A stretch of 64,000 bases of DNA from positions 10,912,429 through 10,976,428 of the forward strand of contig NW_022145613.1 of assembly GCF_000002235.5 (NCBI RefSeq), read 5' to 3'. Made by a program: the position numbers and the translations under genes. The notes below the pieces were generated by a model, which saw only the letters and a list, made by a program, of their open reading frames with translations, searched no databases and was not told the origin of the DNA. Shown in pieces: positions 1 to 12,736 of this stretch; position 1 is the first letter of the stretch; each line of letters starts with the position of its first letter. The DNA comes from Strongylocentrotus purpuratus. Lineage: Eukaryota > Echinodermata > Echinoidea > Camarodonta > Strongylocentrotidae.

Positions 1-1189
1 TCAATCTAAAAAAAAGGATACGGGTTACGACATGTCCACTTGAAAATGTTATTGAGGCCTTGTCATTTTTTTTTTAGTCTAATGATTCCTGATATCTAAG
101 AAGTTGAATAATCAAACATAATCGTCCTTCTTGAAGAGAGCACACACTCCATAAATCAAAAGAGGATAAGTGATAAAGATATTAAAACAAAACAAGAAAA
201 ATGTTAAGTAGTAGATATCAAATTGTTGCTATGAAAACTACACAAACAAAACAAGATCTACACGATGGTCATATCATATTTTCAAGTCTAGTACTCCTTA
301 TTGACTTTAATAATAAGCCTTCTTGAACTATCAATTGTTCGAGAAAAGGATTTTGAATTGACAAATCGTTGTTAAGATTGCCCTTTTTTTGGGGGGGGGG
401 GGCAGCTTGGACCCAATAAAGCATGAGAGGTGTAATGGGTGTAATCACCATTATGTTTGGAGCCGCCTAAACCCGTACGCACACTGAACCCTGTGCAAGG
501 AATATTTTCCGCAACCGAGCCATCCGCAGACATAATTTGTTTTCATAAGTAACCATTATCTTGGCACACCGCCGACACTTTTATAGATGTTGATGGAATA
601 AAAGACTACTTTATTCCACGACTCAATAGCTCGGTCCATTTTCTCAATGGTAAATGAGTCCAATGCTAAGCATTGTAGGTTGTGACCCATAGACCTTAAT
701 AATACAAACATACGTTTGTAAATTTTGAATTAGAAGTATGGGTTAGTGTATGTGGTGTGTGTATTTATTCATGTCAGTTTCCCATATTCATTTCCTTATG
801 GAGTGTGACAATATAACATATTTATTTAATGTCTCTGGAAAAAGACATTTCATATGACATTGAAATTAGAAGTAATGTATTTCTTTGCAAAAGATGTTGA
901 TTTCAGTAACTTAAAGAGAACTTGTCACCTAAAAAAGTTATTTCTGCACTGCTGATATTTACTATATATAAAGAAAAACAACTCCAGTTACCTCACCCTA
1001 CATATTAGAAGTTATTTTAGATATTTGTAATGTCATTCGGTAAGCCTACATACCAGCAATAATTAAAACTATTCTTTGAGATAAATATTTGTCTAGGCAA
1101 TAAAAATTGACTAATCTAAAAAACAAACAGCGTGTTGAATTCTTCTTCCTTTCCTATCACTCACTTTCTCCCTTCCTCTGTCTGTCTGT

Positions 1190-1196
1190 CTCTCCG

Positions 1197-1260
<64 letters not shown>
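1190..1260. repeat. CT microsatellite
   Basis: Nearly pure CT dinucleotide. All open frames across it are poly Ser/Leu or Arg/Glu artefacts. Confidence 0.95.
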
Positions 1261-1524
1261 TTTACCATCCTCTGTATAATGCCTGCATATTCTTCAGCCT
1301 TGAACCTTATTATTACCCTATATTGCAAAGTTGAGATATTTGACAAGGGCAAGTTGACTCTCAGATCCTCAAGTTTTGGAATTGAATAAATCATATCTCG
1401 TTTGTCTCCTACAAGACAAATAAAATTTGTTTCAACTGATCTTGTCACAGTCGTGTCTTCTTGATATGACTCTACAAACAGCAAGAAGAACAAAATAATT
1501 ATCTTCTTCTCTTTTTCCTTACCT

Positions 1525-1682
1525 TACCAGGTGATGTAAATGGGTATCTGGCAGGAATTAATCTCCTGAAATGCTAGGCAGCCGTGCTAAAGCCAGGGTA
1601 ATAATCGGGAACGCCAAGAGTATCAAGTCTGACAGACATGAGCGCTATACAACAACCCACTATAATTATTATTATTATTAAA
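1525..1682 (+). mobile_element. SINE-like retroposon with ATT tail
   Basis: AATGGGTATCTGGCAGGAAT, AATGCTAGGCAGCCGTGCTA and GAGCGCTATACAAC precede an ATT(n) tail. The layout (GGGTA.CTGG..GGCAGCC..AGCGC..ATT) recalls repeats common in echinoderm introns; the family name is not recalled. Confidence 0.55.
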
Positions 1683-2754
1683 TCTTAATTATAAAATTAA
1701 GTTGAATTTCAAGGTAATTTCACTTATTTTGTTAAGATTGTCAATGTGTGTATGAATCCTAAACAAATGTTTCTCAATTCAATGAAATTATTTAATTGTC
1801 TAAAAGCACTTTAAGTAGAATTAATGCCCTTTTGCTCTCAACAGCTGCTTTCACATGAGGTCAGGGTGTGTGTTAATCAGACAGGTAGGAATTTGTTTGT
1901 AATGATGAATTAATTGCCTCTGTGTTAATACTAATCATAAAGTTTATCATGAAAATGTTACAGCATTATTGAATAACACATTTAGTACTTGGTGTGTAGA
2001 CCTATATCCTTGGACAGAAAAATGCATGTAAACTGCATTTACAATGCCAGCAAAAATCATTTATTTTTTTTACATTCCGGTCTTTCGTCACCCGACTCTC
2101 CTTGCTTCTGTGCGATCGCACGCAGAGAAGCGACAAGTCACGAGATCGCACTACTCGCCCAAAAATTGACTTGACTGGTATAAATTGATGATTTTTCAAA
2201 ATGGCGTTTGGGATGTGTATATAAATGGGTATGTAGTGTACTTTATGTGTCAACATGGTCAGAATTAAGACGACTGAAATATTTATCTCTATTTGATTGA
2301 GTTATGGCAAATTTTTCTTTTAGAAATCTCTCCCATAAAGGTTTCAAACATCTATTCTTGATCCTATTCAAGTAAGAATTCTGCACCTGGATGCGTTAAA
2401 AATGAAGATGCTTCAATCGGCAACTGAAGAGTTGGTTGATCACGCCAGTAGCACTGGAACTCTCATTAATATATTTTGTAAAGTCATTATTTTATCTGGT
2501 ATGCTCACATAAAAAAAACCTTATCCATTGGGCCTGTTTGGCCTGGCAGGTCCCCCTGGGGATATAGAACGGTGTCACGGTCAAATGAATCAAGAAAACT
2601 TGTGAGGGTACATGCATGTCTGACACATTACAATAAGAAAACGGAATGAGGGTTTCCCCCTATCTGTTTACCAAACGGTAGTGTTACATTGAGATCACAT
2701 TAACTAATCATCCTGGTACTTACATACCAGAGGTTATAAGTCCTTTTCCATAGG

Positions 2755-3110
2755 TTTGTTACACGTCGAAAAAGTTCATTGTTCTGAAGATTCATAATTC
2801 TAAAGGTTCTGATACAATTTGTGATCAAATTCTATTCAATTCCAAAAGTTAACTGAGAAGGGTTCAAAATTGTGATAACGAAAAAAAGAGTTTCATACTT
2901 CGGACTTTTCGGAGGATTCATAACTAAATAGAACCCTGTATCATTTTCAGAAATAGAAGCCTTTTGAATAATGGACCCTATTTAATTTTTCAGAATTTTG
3001 AATATTAGTTGATTTTTTAGAACTGTGAACTCTATTTCATTTTCAGCAGTATGAACCATCAAAATAATAATCCTTTGGAGTAATGCATCAAATTGTTTAT
3101 GAATTATGAG
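2755..3110. repeat. Degenerate tandem region of about 60-bp units
   Basis: Variants of GAACCCTATTTCATTTTCAGAA followed by ATTCATAA or TTTTGAAT occur about five times. No gene. Confidence 0.4.
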
Positions 3111-3134
3111 GGATGGTTCTGGTGATGTGAATAT

Positions 3135-3225
3135 ATTTCGTAAAAATATAAGCATATCTGTAAAGCGCTTAGAAACATCGTAGATGTATTAAGCGCTATA
3201 TAAGAGCAAAATATTATTATTATAT
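3135..3225 (+). mobile_element. SINE-like 3' fragment with ATT tail
   Basis: TCTGTAAAGCGCTTAGAAAC and TTAAGCGCTATATAAG precede ATTATTATTAT. The same TATATAGCGC..AAGCGCTTTACAGATAT block occurs inverted at 10700-10790. Confidence 0.55.
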
Positions 3226-3370
3226 GTTAACCGATGCATTTAAGGAATTCTTGTCAAAGCAGAACGAGTTCTGAGTGTCCAAATATTTGTAATTTCTATA
3301 GCATGATTTTATAAAATCTATAATCTATTTTAAGATGAAGATTCATTTTCAATTCATTTTATTCAAGCAA

Positions 3371-3795
3371 ACAGGTTTCTTTCTTTTGTCACATAACCAC
3401 TAAGTTTTAAGATTAAAAAAATATGGTGTATGCATATTACCATGCTAAATATGCAATATAATTTCAAGAAACCAATGAAAGAAAATATTCTTAAACAGCT
3501 TAATTAACAATAGACTTTGATTTTTGCTTTTGTTAATAATGCATTAATTTATAATTATTATTCAATACTTCAATATAATAAAACAGGTTTCTTTCTTTTG
3601 TCACATAACCACTAAGTTTTAAGATTAAAAGAATATGGTGTGTGCATATTACCATGCTAAATATGCAATATAATTTCAAGAAACCAATGAAAGAAAATAT
3701 TCTTAAACAGCTTAATTAACAATAGACTTTGATTTTTGCTTTTGTTAATAATGCATTAATTTATAATTATTATTCAATACTTCAATATAATAAAA
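3371..3795. repeat. Recent 212-bp direct tandem duplication
   Basis: The block starting ACAGGTTTCTTTCTTTTGTC at 3371 repeats at 3583 with only about two differences. AT-rich and non-coding. Confidence 0.95.
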
Positions 3796-6174
3796 CAAAA
3801 ATGTATTACCTATAATAGTTTGTTCCAAATTTTCTGTTTCTCTCTTCAACTGACTGACAAAGCATTAGTTTTAAAAGATTGATAAAATTGTCTGTTTAGG
3901 AAAATTATTAAAAAATCAGTTATTTTAAACTGTCATGAAATATTCATTAATAACAGGATATAGAATACTAAACTGGATTTTTTTTGTTTTTATATTTGAA
4001 AAGATATTTAATTAATGAAGAAGAGGGGAGAATGACATCTGCTTGGAGCCAGAAAGAAGTTAACCTATTCATTTCAACATTCAGTTAACACCCTTCTGGT
4101 TCTAACAGGATGATATAACATAGAGATGGAAACAAAGATACACTCCACAAATCCCTTTCTCATTATTATGAAAACTGAAGAAAAATCATCCTCTCTTTCA
4201 CAAAATGCCTTGAAAAATACAGTTGTTTCAACCAAAAGTGTTTAAATAGGGATTATCTCTTACATTTCTTCTACAGAATGCTTATACTTATCTTAAATTG
4301 ATTATATCAATGCAATTGTGTAAATCAAAGAGATTAATTAATTGACTAAGCTCAAAAATCTTGTTCGAATTGCACCAGTAATTTCTCCAAAAGCAGCAAA
4401 CATGACTACCCTAATGCTGACCCAAACTCCCCCAGAGCTGTAGGGCTGGAATTCTGGCAGCATCTGGTATCTCCCACTAGCTGCCTCTTCATGAGCAGGG
4501 AAATATTTAAAGCATTTGTCTTGTTGCAAGACATTTGCAAGTGACTGCACCAAAAATATCTTGAAATTTTGTAGCCTTATGTATTCTTTAATAAGAAAAC
4601 TACATGTTTATTCTACAATTACATTGAAATACACAAATAAAAATGATGAATAAACTCATCATAATCCATTCCATATGTTGAAATATTTTCTTCACTCAAA
4701 ATTCTTTTTTTTTTTTTCAGACCTACATTTTGGTATAAACCAAGTCATAACTGAAATTTTCTACCTCCTCGAAATTTCATGACAAACTTAGCTTCTTTTC
4801 ATAAAAAGTACTATATTTACATCCACTTATCCAAGTAAAGTTAATTGAACACTTACTTTTGCAATTTACCAAACTTGTAAACTAGCTGCTATTTTGATTT
4901 CTTTTCTTCAAATCCACAAACCTTTTGAATTCAAATCAATTAACCTAGAGTACTATAATAATTACACATTTTTCAAAAAAATATGATGCTTTCACCAATG
5001 TCCAAAGATCTTTTTTATTACACCTATAAGAGGGCCTTTTTACACCCTATATAAATGTCTAATCACATTAGCTTTCGTTAGCTTAACTGATCTGAGTACC
5101 TGTTGACGGATCTATTCATTCATTTAAATCCTAAACCATTATTAACACCTCAGTAAGTCCTTTTTTTTGTTAAGTCGTGGTCTAATCTGTCTCTTGAGAC
5201 TCATGCTGATAATAAAGCCTTTCAGCACTTGGCTTCCAACAGTTAACAGCTTCCAATACCCACAACAAGAAGAAAGGAAAAGACAGGTTAATCTTAAAGC
5301 TAAGACCAGAAACTGGCTGCAAGCCGGGGTTATTTATGGTCAAGTGCAAAGAGAAAGAGAGGAGAAAAGATTTATAAAGCAAAGAACAACTTGTAGAAGA
5401 ATAGGTATGGTTTTCTGCTCAATGCAGTCTGCAATTAGGGATTATGTTGATACCCTTCTATAAGCTCATTATGTGTAATTGTTGATTAGATTAAGTAATG
5501 TTGGTTTCTTAAATAGAATCTTAAGAACCACATGGTTTTGTTGGGGTTTTTTAAAGAAAGAAAGAAGACAAAGAATGCTGCTGGTATATAGTAATGCCAC
5601 CTTTCTCAATATCCAATGAATGAAATTGATATAGATCAGATTTTCTACCATGTTGTGTATAATCAACATATTCCTAATTCTGAAAATTAATCCAGAAAGC
5701 TATAAATAACAAGAATTAATAATGTAGCTAAATTAATCATTAAAAAATTCTACGAGGAAAGAACACAACCTGTAGCAGTGAATTGATTGTTCTCAATTTC
5801 CTTTAAAAAAATATATATTGTTGACAAAAAAATGTGTCATTAACAACTCTAAAATTACTGACCTTAAAAGGAAGAAATTTAAATGAATGTAAATGATTTG
5901 GAAGAGAGAAAAGAAAAGAAATTTTCCATCTTAAAAAGTATGAAAATACAATGCCCAAAAATTGTTAAGAGAATAAGCAGCATTACAGAAAAAGACAGAA
6001 ACCTAGTGAGCATTTTGAAAAAGGTCTTGGAGGGAAAATTAGGATTGACAAAAAACTCTTAATTTCATAGTAATGACCCAAAGCCACATAAACTCAAGAA
6101 AGTACCTTTCTTCTAAATTATATAATTAACAGTTCCTTGCACCCTTTTTCCTTCCAATAAAACAGTTAGCTTAT

Positions 6175-6390
6175 TGTCCCCCGTCCGATTATTATCAGTA
6201 AACTGCAGCTGAGGGAGAGCAATCACTTAGCAGGTCGCCACCGGATCTGCCTGCCTGGCCTAGCCCACTGGAGCTTCCTTTGTTTGCCCCCTCTATACAC
6301 TACCACTTCCACCCAGCCACCGTTTCTGCAGGTCGGACGGGGGAAGTCTTTGATTAACAATTAATTCTGTCCTTCCCAGGTCAGTGTTCT
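6175..6390. promoter_or_regulatory. Complex G+C-rich segment flanked by an 11-bp inverted repeat
   Basis: CCCCCGTCCGA (6178-6188) and TCGGACGGGGG (6333-6343) enclose sequence with CAGCTG and CCTTTGTTTGCC. TCTTTGATTAACAATTAATT, a TCF/homeodomain/Sox-like cluster, follows. It stands out from AT-rich surroundings. Confidence 0.3.
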
Positions 6391-7089
6391 CTTCAATATA
6401 GTGAAAAATATATAAAAGGGGGAAACTATACTTGTTTATGTCTAAAAAAAACTGATTTGGCCTCAAAGAGAGTTTCAAGAGTTCAATATTCAGGTTGATT
6501 CAGCTTTCACAATAGCAACATTTTGCTTACAAAATAATGCATGACAGAAAATATGATCCTTCCAATTTGTTTACATCAGGAAAGAAATAATTTCAGTGTA
6601 TATAGAGTATGTAGAGTGTGCTTTGAGGAAGAAGTATGGATCCTTTTTGTTTTTATCTATTTTATGTTTCAACTTGTAAAGCTTTACAATATTTTCTATA
6701 TCCCGAACAAATACATATAAATCCTCTAATTACTGGAAGACTCAAGTCATTGGAGTAAAACCCTCTCACATCCTAAGCCTGTTCATCGAGTATATTTTCT
6801 AAAATGTCCCGATTTCTGCAAAGCCCAATTTTTTTACTATAAATCCACTGATGTTAATTTTTTCTGTTCTGTCATTGCATTTTCAAGAAAGTTGCTAAAA
6901 AGCATGCTCTGTCATTACTCTATATTTTTTAAGAGGAATCTATTTTCAATAATTCTTGGAAATAATTGAATGCATGAGAAGAGACAGATGCAAATTTTGC
7001 TCTCTTCTAAATACCTATTTTGTTCTCCTTTATGTACCAAATCTAATTTGTAGTTAGCTCGATCAACTTTTAGTTCTCTTCACGACTCT

Positions 7090-8650
7090 AAAAACTGCCC
7101 AGAGACAAACTGATGTGTGCTATAAAAGCTGCCAGCAATATAAAGATAGATACCGTTTGTGGTATTCAAAGTTGGTGGTAAAAATGGGATGGTGCAAGCA
7201 AACTTAATTCTACAAAATTATAATTCCAAAATGGGTGAAGAGAAATGAGAAAAGAGTCCATTCCAAGAAATTCTCTTACTGTACCATTTTTGGGCTTGTG
7301 GTAGATAGAAATGATTTTTAAATAAAAGGCGATTGGCTTTACCTTTGTGCCATAGATAGAGCTGAGGGTCCCTGCAAGCAGAGAGGTAGAGCTGCCAGCT
7401 GTAATACATAGACATCGATCCTGCATCCATGGTTGACGATGGTTCCTCAACATCCAAGATACGATACAATTTTCCTTGAGGATATCGTCAAGATGGAGGA
7501 AACAAAAATCTCAGATTCTCTTTTTCGTTTTTCTGGCTGAAGGAGATTTTTTGTCCGAGGTTTGTTTTAGAATTTACAGCACCAATTCTAGAAGATGAGA
7601 ATGTGTAAGGATCAAACTGAAGAAGCTACTGCCAGCTTGGAAAATAAAACGATGATGATATCGAGGTTAGCGAGTGACGATCTAGCTTTGGGATTGACTG
7701 ATATCACTTTTTCAGAAGAAATTCTCAAGTTTGGCAGATTTGAAATGAAGGAAACGGGAGAGACGAAGATGAAGAAGTCAAAGCCACAAAGCGCTTCTGA
7801 CAAAATGAAGGTTTGATGCGGAAAAACAGTGGGCGAACCGTGGTTGTCTCAGACAATGGCTGCCGTAGAAGCTGCAGTGGAGAGTTGGGCGGTGTACGCT
7901 AGAAGCAGTCATGAATCGATGTGAAGAACGCGACGCCAACTGCGGATGTTTGGAAAAACAAGAGTAGCTTACAATGCAATGAAGCTATTACGGATTTGAT
8001 GAATTGGTCTTGATATCGTGGATAGCGTTTCGATATCTGAGCGCTCTGACCGAATGACGGCTTCTACGAGAGGAGTAAACCTTGAAAGAGATCGAAGGTT
8101 GAGGTATAGCTACCTACCAAGGACAGATATCGTGTGAGACGCGATCACAATAATCATCAGCAATATAGTTCTTCTCCGACAAGAAAACAAATCAGAGTTG
8201 CTAAAAATAATCAGCACGTTATGTTTTTTCCTCCACTTCCCGAAGCTTGCGTAGTGTTAGGATGAAGGGTGGTCATCAGAAGTACGATAAGGAAACTGTG
8301 GTGGCGCAATTCAGCTGCGGCAGATCGACATTGGGGATAGGCAACCCTTGAATGACATGTGACGTGGGTACTTGCGATCTCGGTTTAATATCAAATCCAG
8401 AAAGGATGACCATACGGGCTATCCCAAGACTCTCCGGCTCTGAGTCATGAATAAATCTGGTTGGAGAAACAAAATATGCATAAGTGCATTTGCCAATCAG
8501 GAGTCGTTATCTTTGCCGCGTCAATCTCCTAATTACGACATTATCACCCCAATGATGGGTCCGTCTGTCCGTGGTATCTAGTCCAACATCCAGAGAGCCT
8601 TCTTAGATCAGCGTTCATCCGATGACACGATATCTCCGCCCCCTTTTGAC
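7090..8650. other. Complex G+C-richer segment without a recognisable gene
   Basis: Base composition is more balanced here than on either side and includes several short open frames (for example 7595-7816 plus). None resembles a known family or shows convincing splice partners. It could be an untranslated exon, a non-coding RNA or an enhancer. Confidence 0.3.
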
Positions 8651-9159
8651 AAGAAAGCAGTTTTATTCCTTTTGTCTTGAAGCAATATGGTTTGACTGTT
8701 TGCCTATCTCATTAAGATCACAATCTCAATAGTACACAGCTAACTCGTAAACAACACCTATGGTCCTCCTTTGGCTCTAAAACAAACAAGGTAGGTCTTC
8801 TTTTTCATACCTGGTGGATCAAAAGTGAGTATTTCCAGCCCTGTACTCCCCGAAAAAAAGTAATAAAGTTATCCCCCTCGTTTGGAACCTGGAGTATATT
8901 TTCCAAAGTTGGAGACAGGAAGTTAAAATAACTTTCCAATCATATTGGTGTGCCTCTCAAACGGGATATGTGTTATATCTCTGTGGCTATTGGCTGGAAG
9001 AGATAAATGCTTGTGTGTTGGGTGTGTGTCCATGTGTGTGCACCCAGCATGGACTCATGAATATTCATAGGATGATTGACATCCTTTATCAGCCAATCAG
9101 AGAGCAAAGCTGCAAGTCCAGTGACAAGTGTGTGGAAGGAAGTCACATCTTGGTTCATA

Positions 9160-9247
9160 TACTTCTCTCTCTATCTCTCTCTCTCTGGGTGTCTCTCTCC
9201 TCAGTTACCATTTACAGTAGTAAAGTTCTTCAATACAGTTCTACCTT

Positions 9248-9283
<36 letters not shown>

Positions 9284-9290
9284 TTTCTTA
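9160..9290. repeat. CT microsatellite, two blocks
   Basis: CT blocks near 9162-9190 and 9250-9290, separated by about 60 bp of ordinary sequence. Confidence 0.9.
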
Positions 9291-9949
9291 CACACTTTTG
9301 AAATATTAACTGAAAGTAATGTAACTGTTTTAACTGTTCATAGACTCAATATACTTCAAAATCTTATAATTAAAAAATTGTGACACAACTTTACAGCAGA
9401 CATATTCAAGTTAACAGCTGGTCTGATTTTTCTTATGTACTACATTTAGAGATTAGACTTTCAGATTAGAATTTCCTATATAAAATACATTGAAATTAAA
9501 ACTTGGTTAAAAAAATGAAAAAGCATTCACAATGTACACATTGTAGTCTACTACTACAGAATCACTGCTGTGGTGATTCAAATCCTTTATAATTCTGTGA
9601 ATGGTTTATTGAATGAGGAAAGTCTTAACCAATTAAGACTATTTTGTTTATTTTATTTTTTCTTTCCACAATCACACATTAAATTTTTTTTTGTAGTATT
9701 TCTCTGGTTTTATGTCCTTCTGTGCGAATTAAACATAAGAATATTTGAATGTATGATACAAATGATTCCACATTGCATAACAAATGATTCAATATTTTCC
9801 CATTTGAATGCCTTTTAAGATAGGGTTTCCCTAGGAGACTAGGTATCACAATTATTTCGTATATTTCATTGACATTTATCTTTTTTCTTATTCTCAAAAT
9901 AATTTTCTCTTTTAAGTCTCTCTATACTGCATTTTCAATACCCCCTCTC

Positions 9950-10085
9950 TTTTTCTCTTTCTTTTTCTTTCTTTCTCCTCTCTCTCTCTCTCTCTTCTTC
10001 TTCTTTTTATTCCATCTTACCCATTCTCTCTTTCTCTACTTCTCTTTTCTTTCTATCTTTCCCTTCTCTATCTCCCTATCCTTCT
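9950..10085. repeat. CT/CTTT-rich pyrimidine tract
   Basis: Imperfect pyrimidine-rich tract with a CT core near 9980-9995. Confidence 0.9.
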
Positions 10086-10189
10086 AATTCAATCTTATCA
10101 GCTCAACAGAAGCAAGGTCTTTACATACTCACCACCAAAAAGGGGGAGGGTTAGTAGGCCAATAAAAAGGGAGACAAAAAACACACTGC

Positions 10190-10480
10190 CCAGCTAACAT
10201 GCTCTTATGCACACAGAAAGCAACCCGGTCCCAAAGCAAGTGACGAATCGGGCGCTAATTTTGAGTAAATGTTTGCCCGGGCCGCTGGGTCGTGCAGCCC
10301 ATCCATTCATCACAATTAGCAGCAAAACAGCGAGAGAAAACAATCGCGGCCTGAACTTCCGATATTTTGTATCCATTCTATTGTGAGGGTTGGCTAGCTT
10401 GTTTGCAGGTGAGGGACCCAAGCAAGCGGAGACCCTTATCATCCTGTGCAAAGCTCTGCCAAACTGCTAGAAGTTAGGGC
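10190..10480. promoter_or_regulatory. Candidate conserved non-coding segment
   Basis: A sharp island of complex sequence between microsatellites, with GGCGCTAATTTTGAGTAAAT, CACAATTAGCAGC and GAGAAAACAATCGCGG (homeodomain- and Sox-like words). The minus-strand frame across it is not recognised. Confidence 0.3.
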
Positions 10481-10699
10481 ATGAATGCGACTGCAATCAT
10501 ACCTTTATATAAAGACCACTCAAGGAAATAAAAGAAGCAGTCCACCTAGTAAAATATGTGAAACTTCCCTGGGAAGATAGTCTTCACTAGAACAGCTTTC
10601 AGTAAAAAAAACACTTTTCAAGCAAGGGAAACAACAACAACAACAAATTTAAAAGAAAAAGCAATTTCAATAGCATTAACACCTTTTGAAATGTGTGAA

Positions 10700-10850
10700 C
10701 ATTAATAATAATAATAATAATAATCTGTTTTTTTTATATAGCGCTCAATACACCGATCCAACGATGTGCCTAAGCGCTTTACAGATATATTATTACCCCG
10801 GTCATCGGATTCAGGCTCACCCGCACACAATGTGTGCACATTTTCCACAT
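10700..10850 (-). mobile_element. SINE-like fragment with ATT tail, inverted copy
   Basis: AAT(n) at 10703-10725 is followed by TTTATATAGCGCTCAATACA and CCTAAGCGCTTTACAGATAT, the complement of the 3135-3225 copy. A tail of short ATT units is typical of retroposition. Confidence 0.55.
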
Positions 10851-11289
10851 GAGTTTGTTTTCGGAAATTCATTGCAATTGTGTTTTGGACGATTTATCAC
10901 CTCCCTGCAAGAAGGTCATAATTTTGCTAGTAATGCCTTTTTTGCTGGCAGCTGACAAATTGACTAATACACAGTGGTTGGTAATGCAATATCTTGAGCA
11001 TCAAAAGGTCATTATCTCATATCATATTTCATAGGACTAATGGCCTTCTGCCCCTCAATAGAGAATACAATAGGGACAATGCGACATTAACGGATGACTT
11101 GGGCAGAGTACCTAATACATTACCATTAACTGACTATGAACTATGGCATCATTGAATCACAATTTGATATCTTTGGTATGCGGGAAGACAATGAATGAAA
11201 AGAATACAGGAGAAAACGATGAAAATATGTCATCATTATTGGATATATTGATAGCTTTCACCCCTCATTTGCAACACTCCATCTTTCTA

Positions 11290-11498
11290 CTGTTTCCTTT
11301 TCTCTCTCCCCCCCCCCCCCCCCCCTGTATTCAATCCGTCTTGCTCCCTTTTCATTTATTTATCCTCCTTCCCCCTCTCTCTGTTTGTCTGTCTGTCTGT
11401 CTGTCTGTGTGTCTGTCTCTCACTCTTTCTCTCTCTGTCTCTCACTCTCTGTCTCTCTGTCTTTTTGTTTCTTTCTCTCTCTCACTCTCTCTGCCCCA

Positions 11499-11547
<49 letters not shown>

Positions 11548-11585
11548 ATTTATTTATCTATGTATCTATCTCCCTTCTCCCTTTT
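11290..11585. repeat. C run, CTGT and CT compound microsatellite
   Basis: C run near 11309-11327, then CTGT repeats at 11388-11420 and CT repeats to 11548, ending in TATC/TATT units. Confidence 0.95.
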
Positions 11586-11756
11586 TAATTTTTAACATAC
11601 TGGTTCAGTTCCTTTCCGTAGTTTATGATTTTAAAATTGATTCCCACCACAACCACACCCATTTCTTAATCAGTAATACAGCAAAGCTACTTTTTACTGA
11701 CATCCCTTCTATATTCCGTAACAGAGTTGATGCCCCTTTAGCTCTCAACAGACATA

Positions 11757-12736
11757 GGGCGCGTTTATCGGGCTTGCCACTAGATATGTACATATCGTAT
11801 CCCACTATTGAACCCCACTATACGATCTTGATTTGCATGGGAGCTTTGCGTTTATCGATCTCTCAGAAACGTGATTCTGGCTGTATGTCACACAGGCGCG
11901 TAGCCAGGGGGGGCGGTGGGGGCGGTCGCCCCCCCCCCCCAAAAAAAAAAAAACGCCGGCCAAAAAAAAAAGAGAGAGAAAGAGGAGAAGAAAAAAAAAA
12001 GAGGATGTAGGAAGAAAAAGGGAAAAGGAGTCGAGAACGGTACAACGAATCATCAAAGCTTCCTCGCTTCGCGCGGGAAGGGGAAACTGAGTTCAAGTTT
12101 AGGATTAAGGGTCGGGAAAGTTACAACGAATGGTCTTCTTTCTCTAATAATTTAATAAAACGTCAAAGCTTCACGTGAGAGGGGGGAGGGACTAAATTCA
12201 GACAAGGATTATGAGTCGAGAAAAGAACAACGAATCGTCTTCTTTCAAAGCTTCCGCGCTTCGCGCGGGAAGGGGACTGAATACAGATAAGGATTATGAG
12301 TCGGGAAATTAGGTACAACGAATCGTCTCTTTTCTCTAATAGTTTAATGAAACGTCAAAGCTTCGCGTGAGAGGGGGGAGGGACTGAATTCAGACAAGGA
12401 TTATGAGTCGAGAAAGGTACAACGAATCGTCTTCTTTCAAAGCTTCCGCGCGGGAGGGGGGAAACTCCCCCCTTCCTGCACCCACCCCCCTAGGGAGCGC
12501 GCTTTGCGCGCTCTGTAAGTGATTCGCACGCTTCGCGTGCTCATTACCGCCCCCCTAAAATGAAATCCTGGCTACGCGCTTGATGTCACATACAAAACAC
12601 ACCTTTTTGCGTCTTTAGATATGCCCATATCTAAAGCCCTTTAAAAAAGGCTTTGCGTTTATCACCTTCTAAATTTGCCTGAAAGACGTTTGAGAAACCT
12701 GATTCTAGCCAAAAATCTGGTCGATAAACGCAACCC
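11757..12736. mobile_element. Outer DNA transposon with GGGYGCGTTTATCG ends, interrupted by a hAT-like MITE
   Basis: The left end GGGCGCGTTTATCG and right end CGATAAACGCAACCC form inverted repeats, with ATA directly on both sides (11754-11756 and 12737-12739). Internal GCGTTTATC blocks repeat near 11850 and 12655. The hAT-like element at 11893-12582 sits inside and is therefore younger. The outer superfamily is not determined; a 3-bp duplication would suit Harbinger-like elements. Confidence 0.6.
11893..12582. mobile_element. hAT-like MITE with 8-bp target duplication ATGTCACA
   Basis: The ends CAGGCGCGTAGCCAGG and CCTGGCTACGCGCTTG are inverted (15 of 16), and ATGTCACA is duplicated at 11885-11892 and 12583-12590, typical of hAT. 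After a G/C/A homopolymer block, the interior is built from alternating subunits containing GGTACAACGAATCGTCTTCT, CAAAGCTTC.CGCG and AAGGATTATGAGTCG. No transposase is present. Confidence 0.85.

Larger units (their letters stand above)
1..3134. other. Gene-free AT-rich stretch
   Basis: Contains a G run at 391-402, a CT microsatellite, a SINE-like element, the palindrome GTGCGATCGCAC (2110-2121) and a degenerate 60-bp repeat. No supported gene. Confidence 0.6.
3796..9160. other. Gene-free stretch with two complex islands
   Basis: Mostly AT-rich. The islands at 6175-6390 and 7090-8650, and a smaller one at 4370-4560, look more constrained than the rest. No supported gene. Confidence 0.5.

Noticed and set aside
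1107-1493. Open frames through CT repeats (also at 8970-9383, 11143-12010, 15551-15837, 18057-18575, 19146-19328, 28878-29561, 42927-43198)
   Set aside because: They encode only Ser/Leu, Arg/Glu or similar runs created by the microsatellite, and have no flanking domain.
7595-7816. Small protein gene of 73 residues
   Set aside because: No recognised family, no splice partner and no second supporting feature. The more balanced composition alone is not enough.
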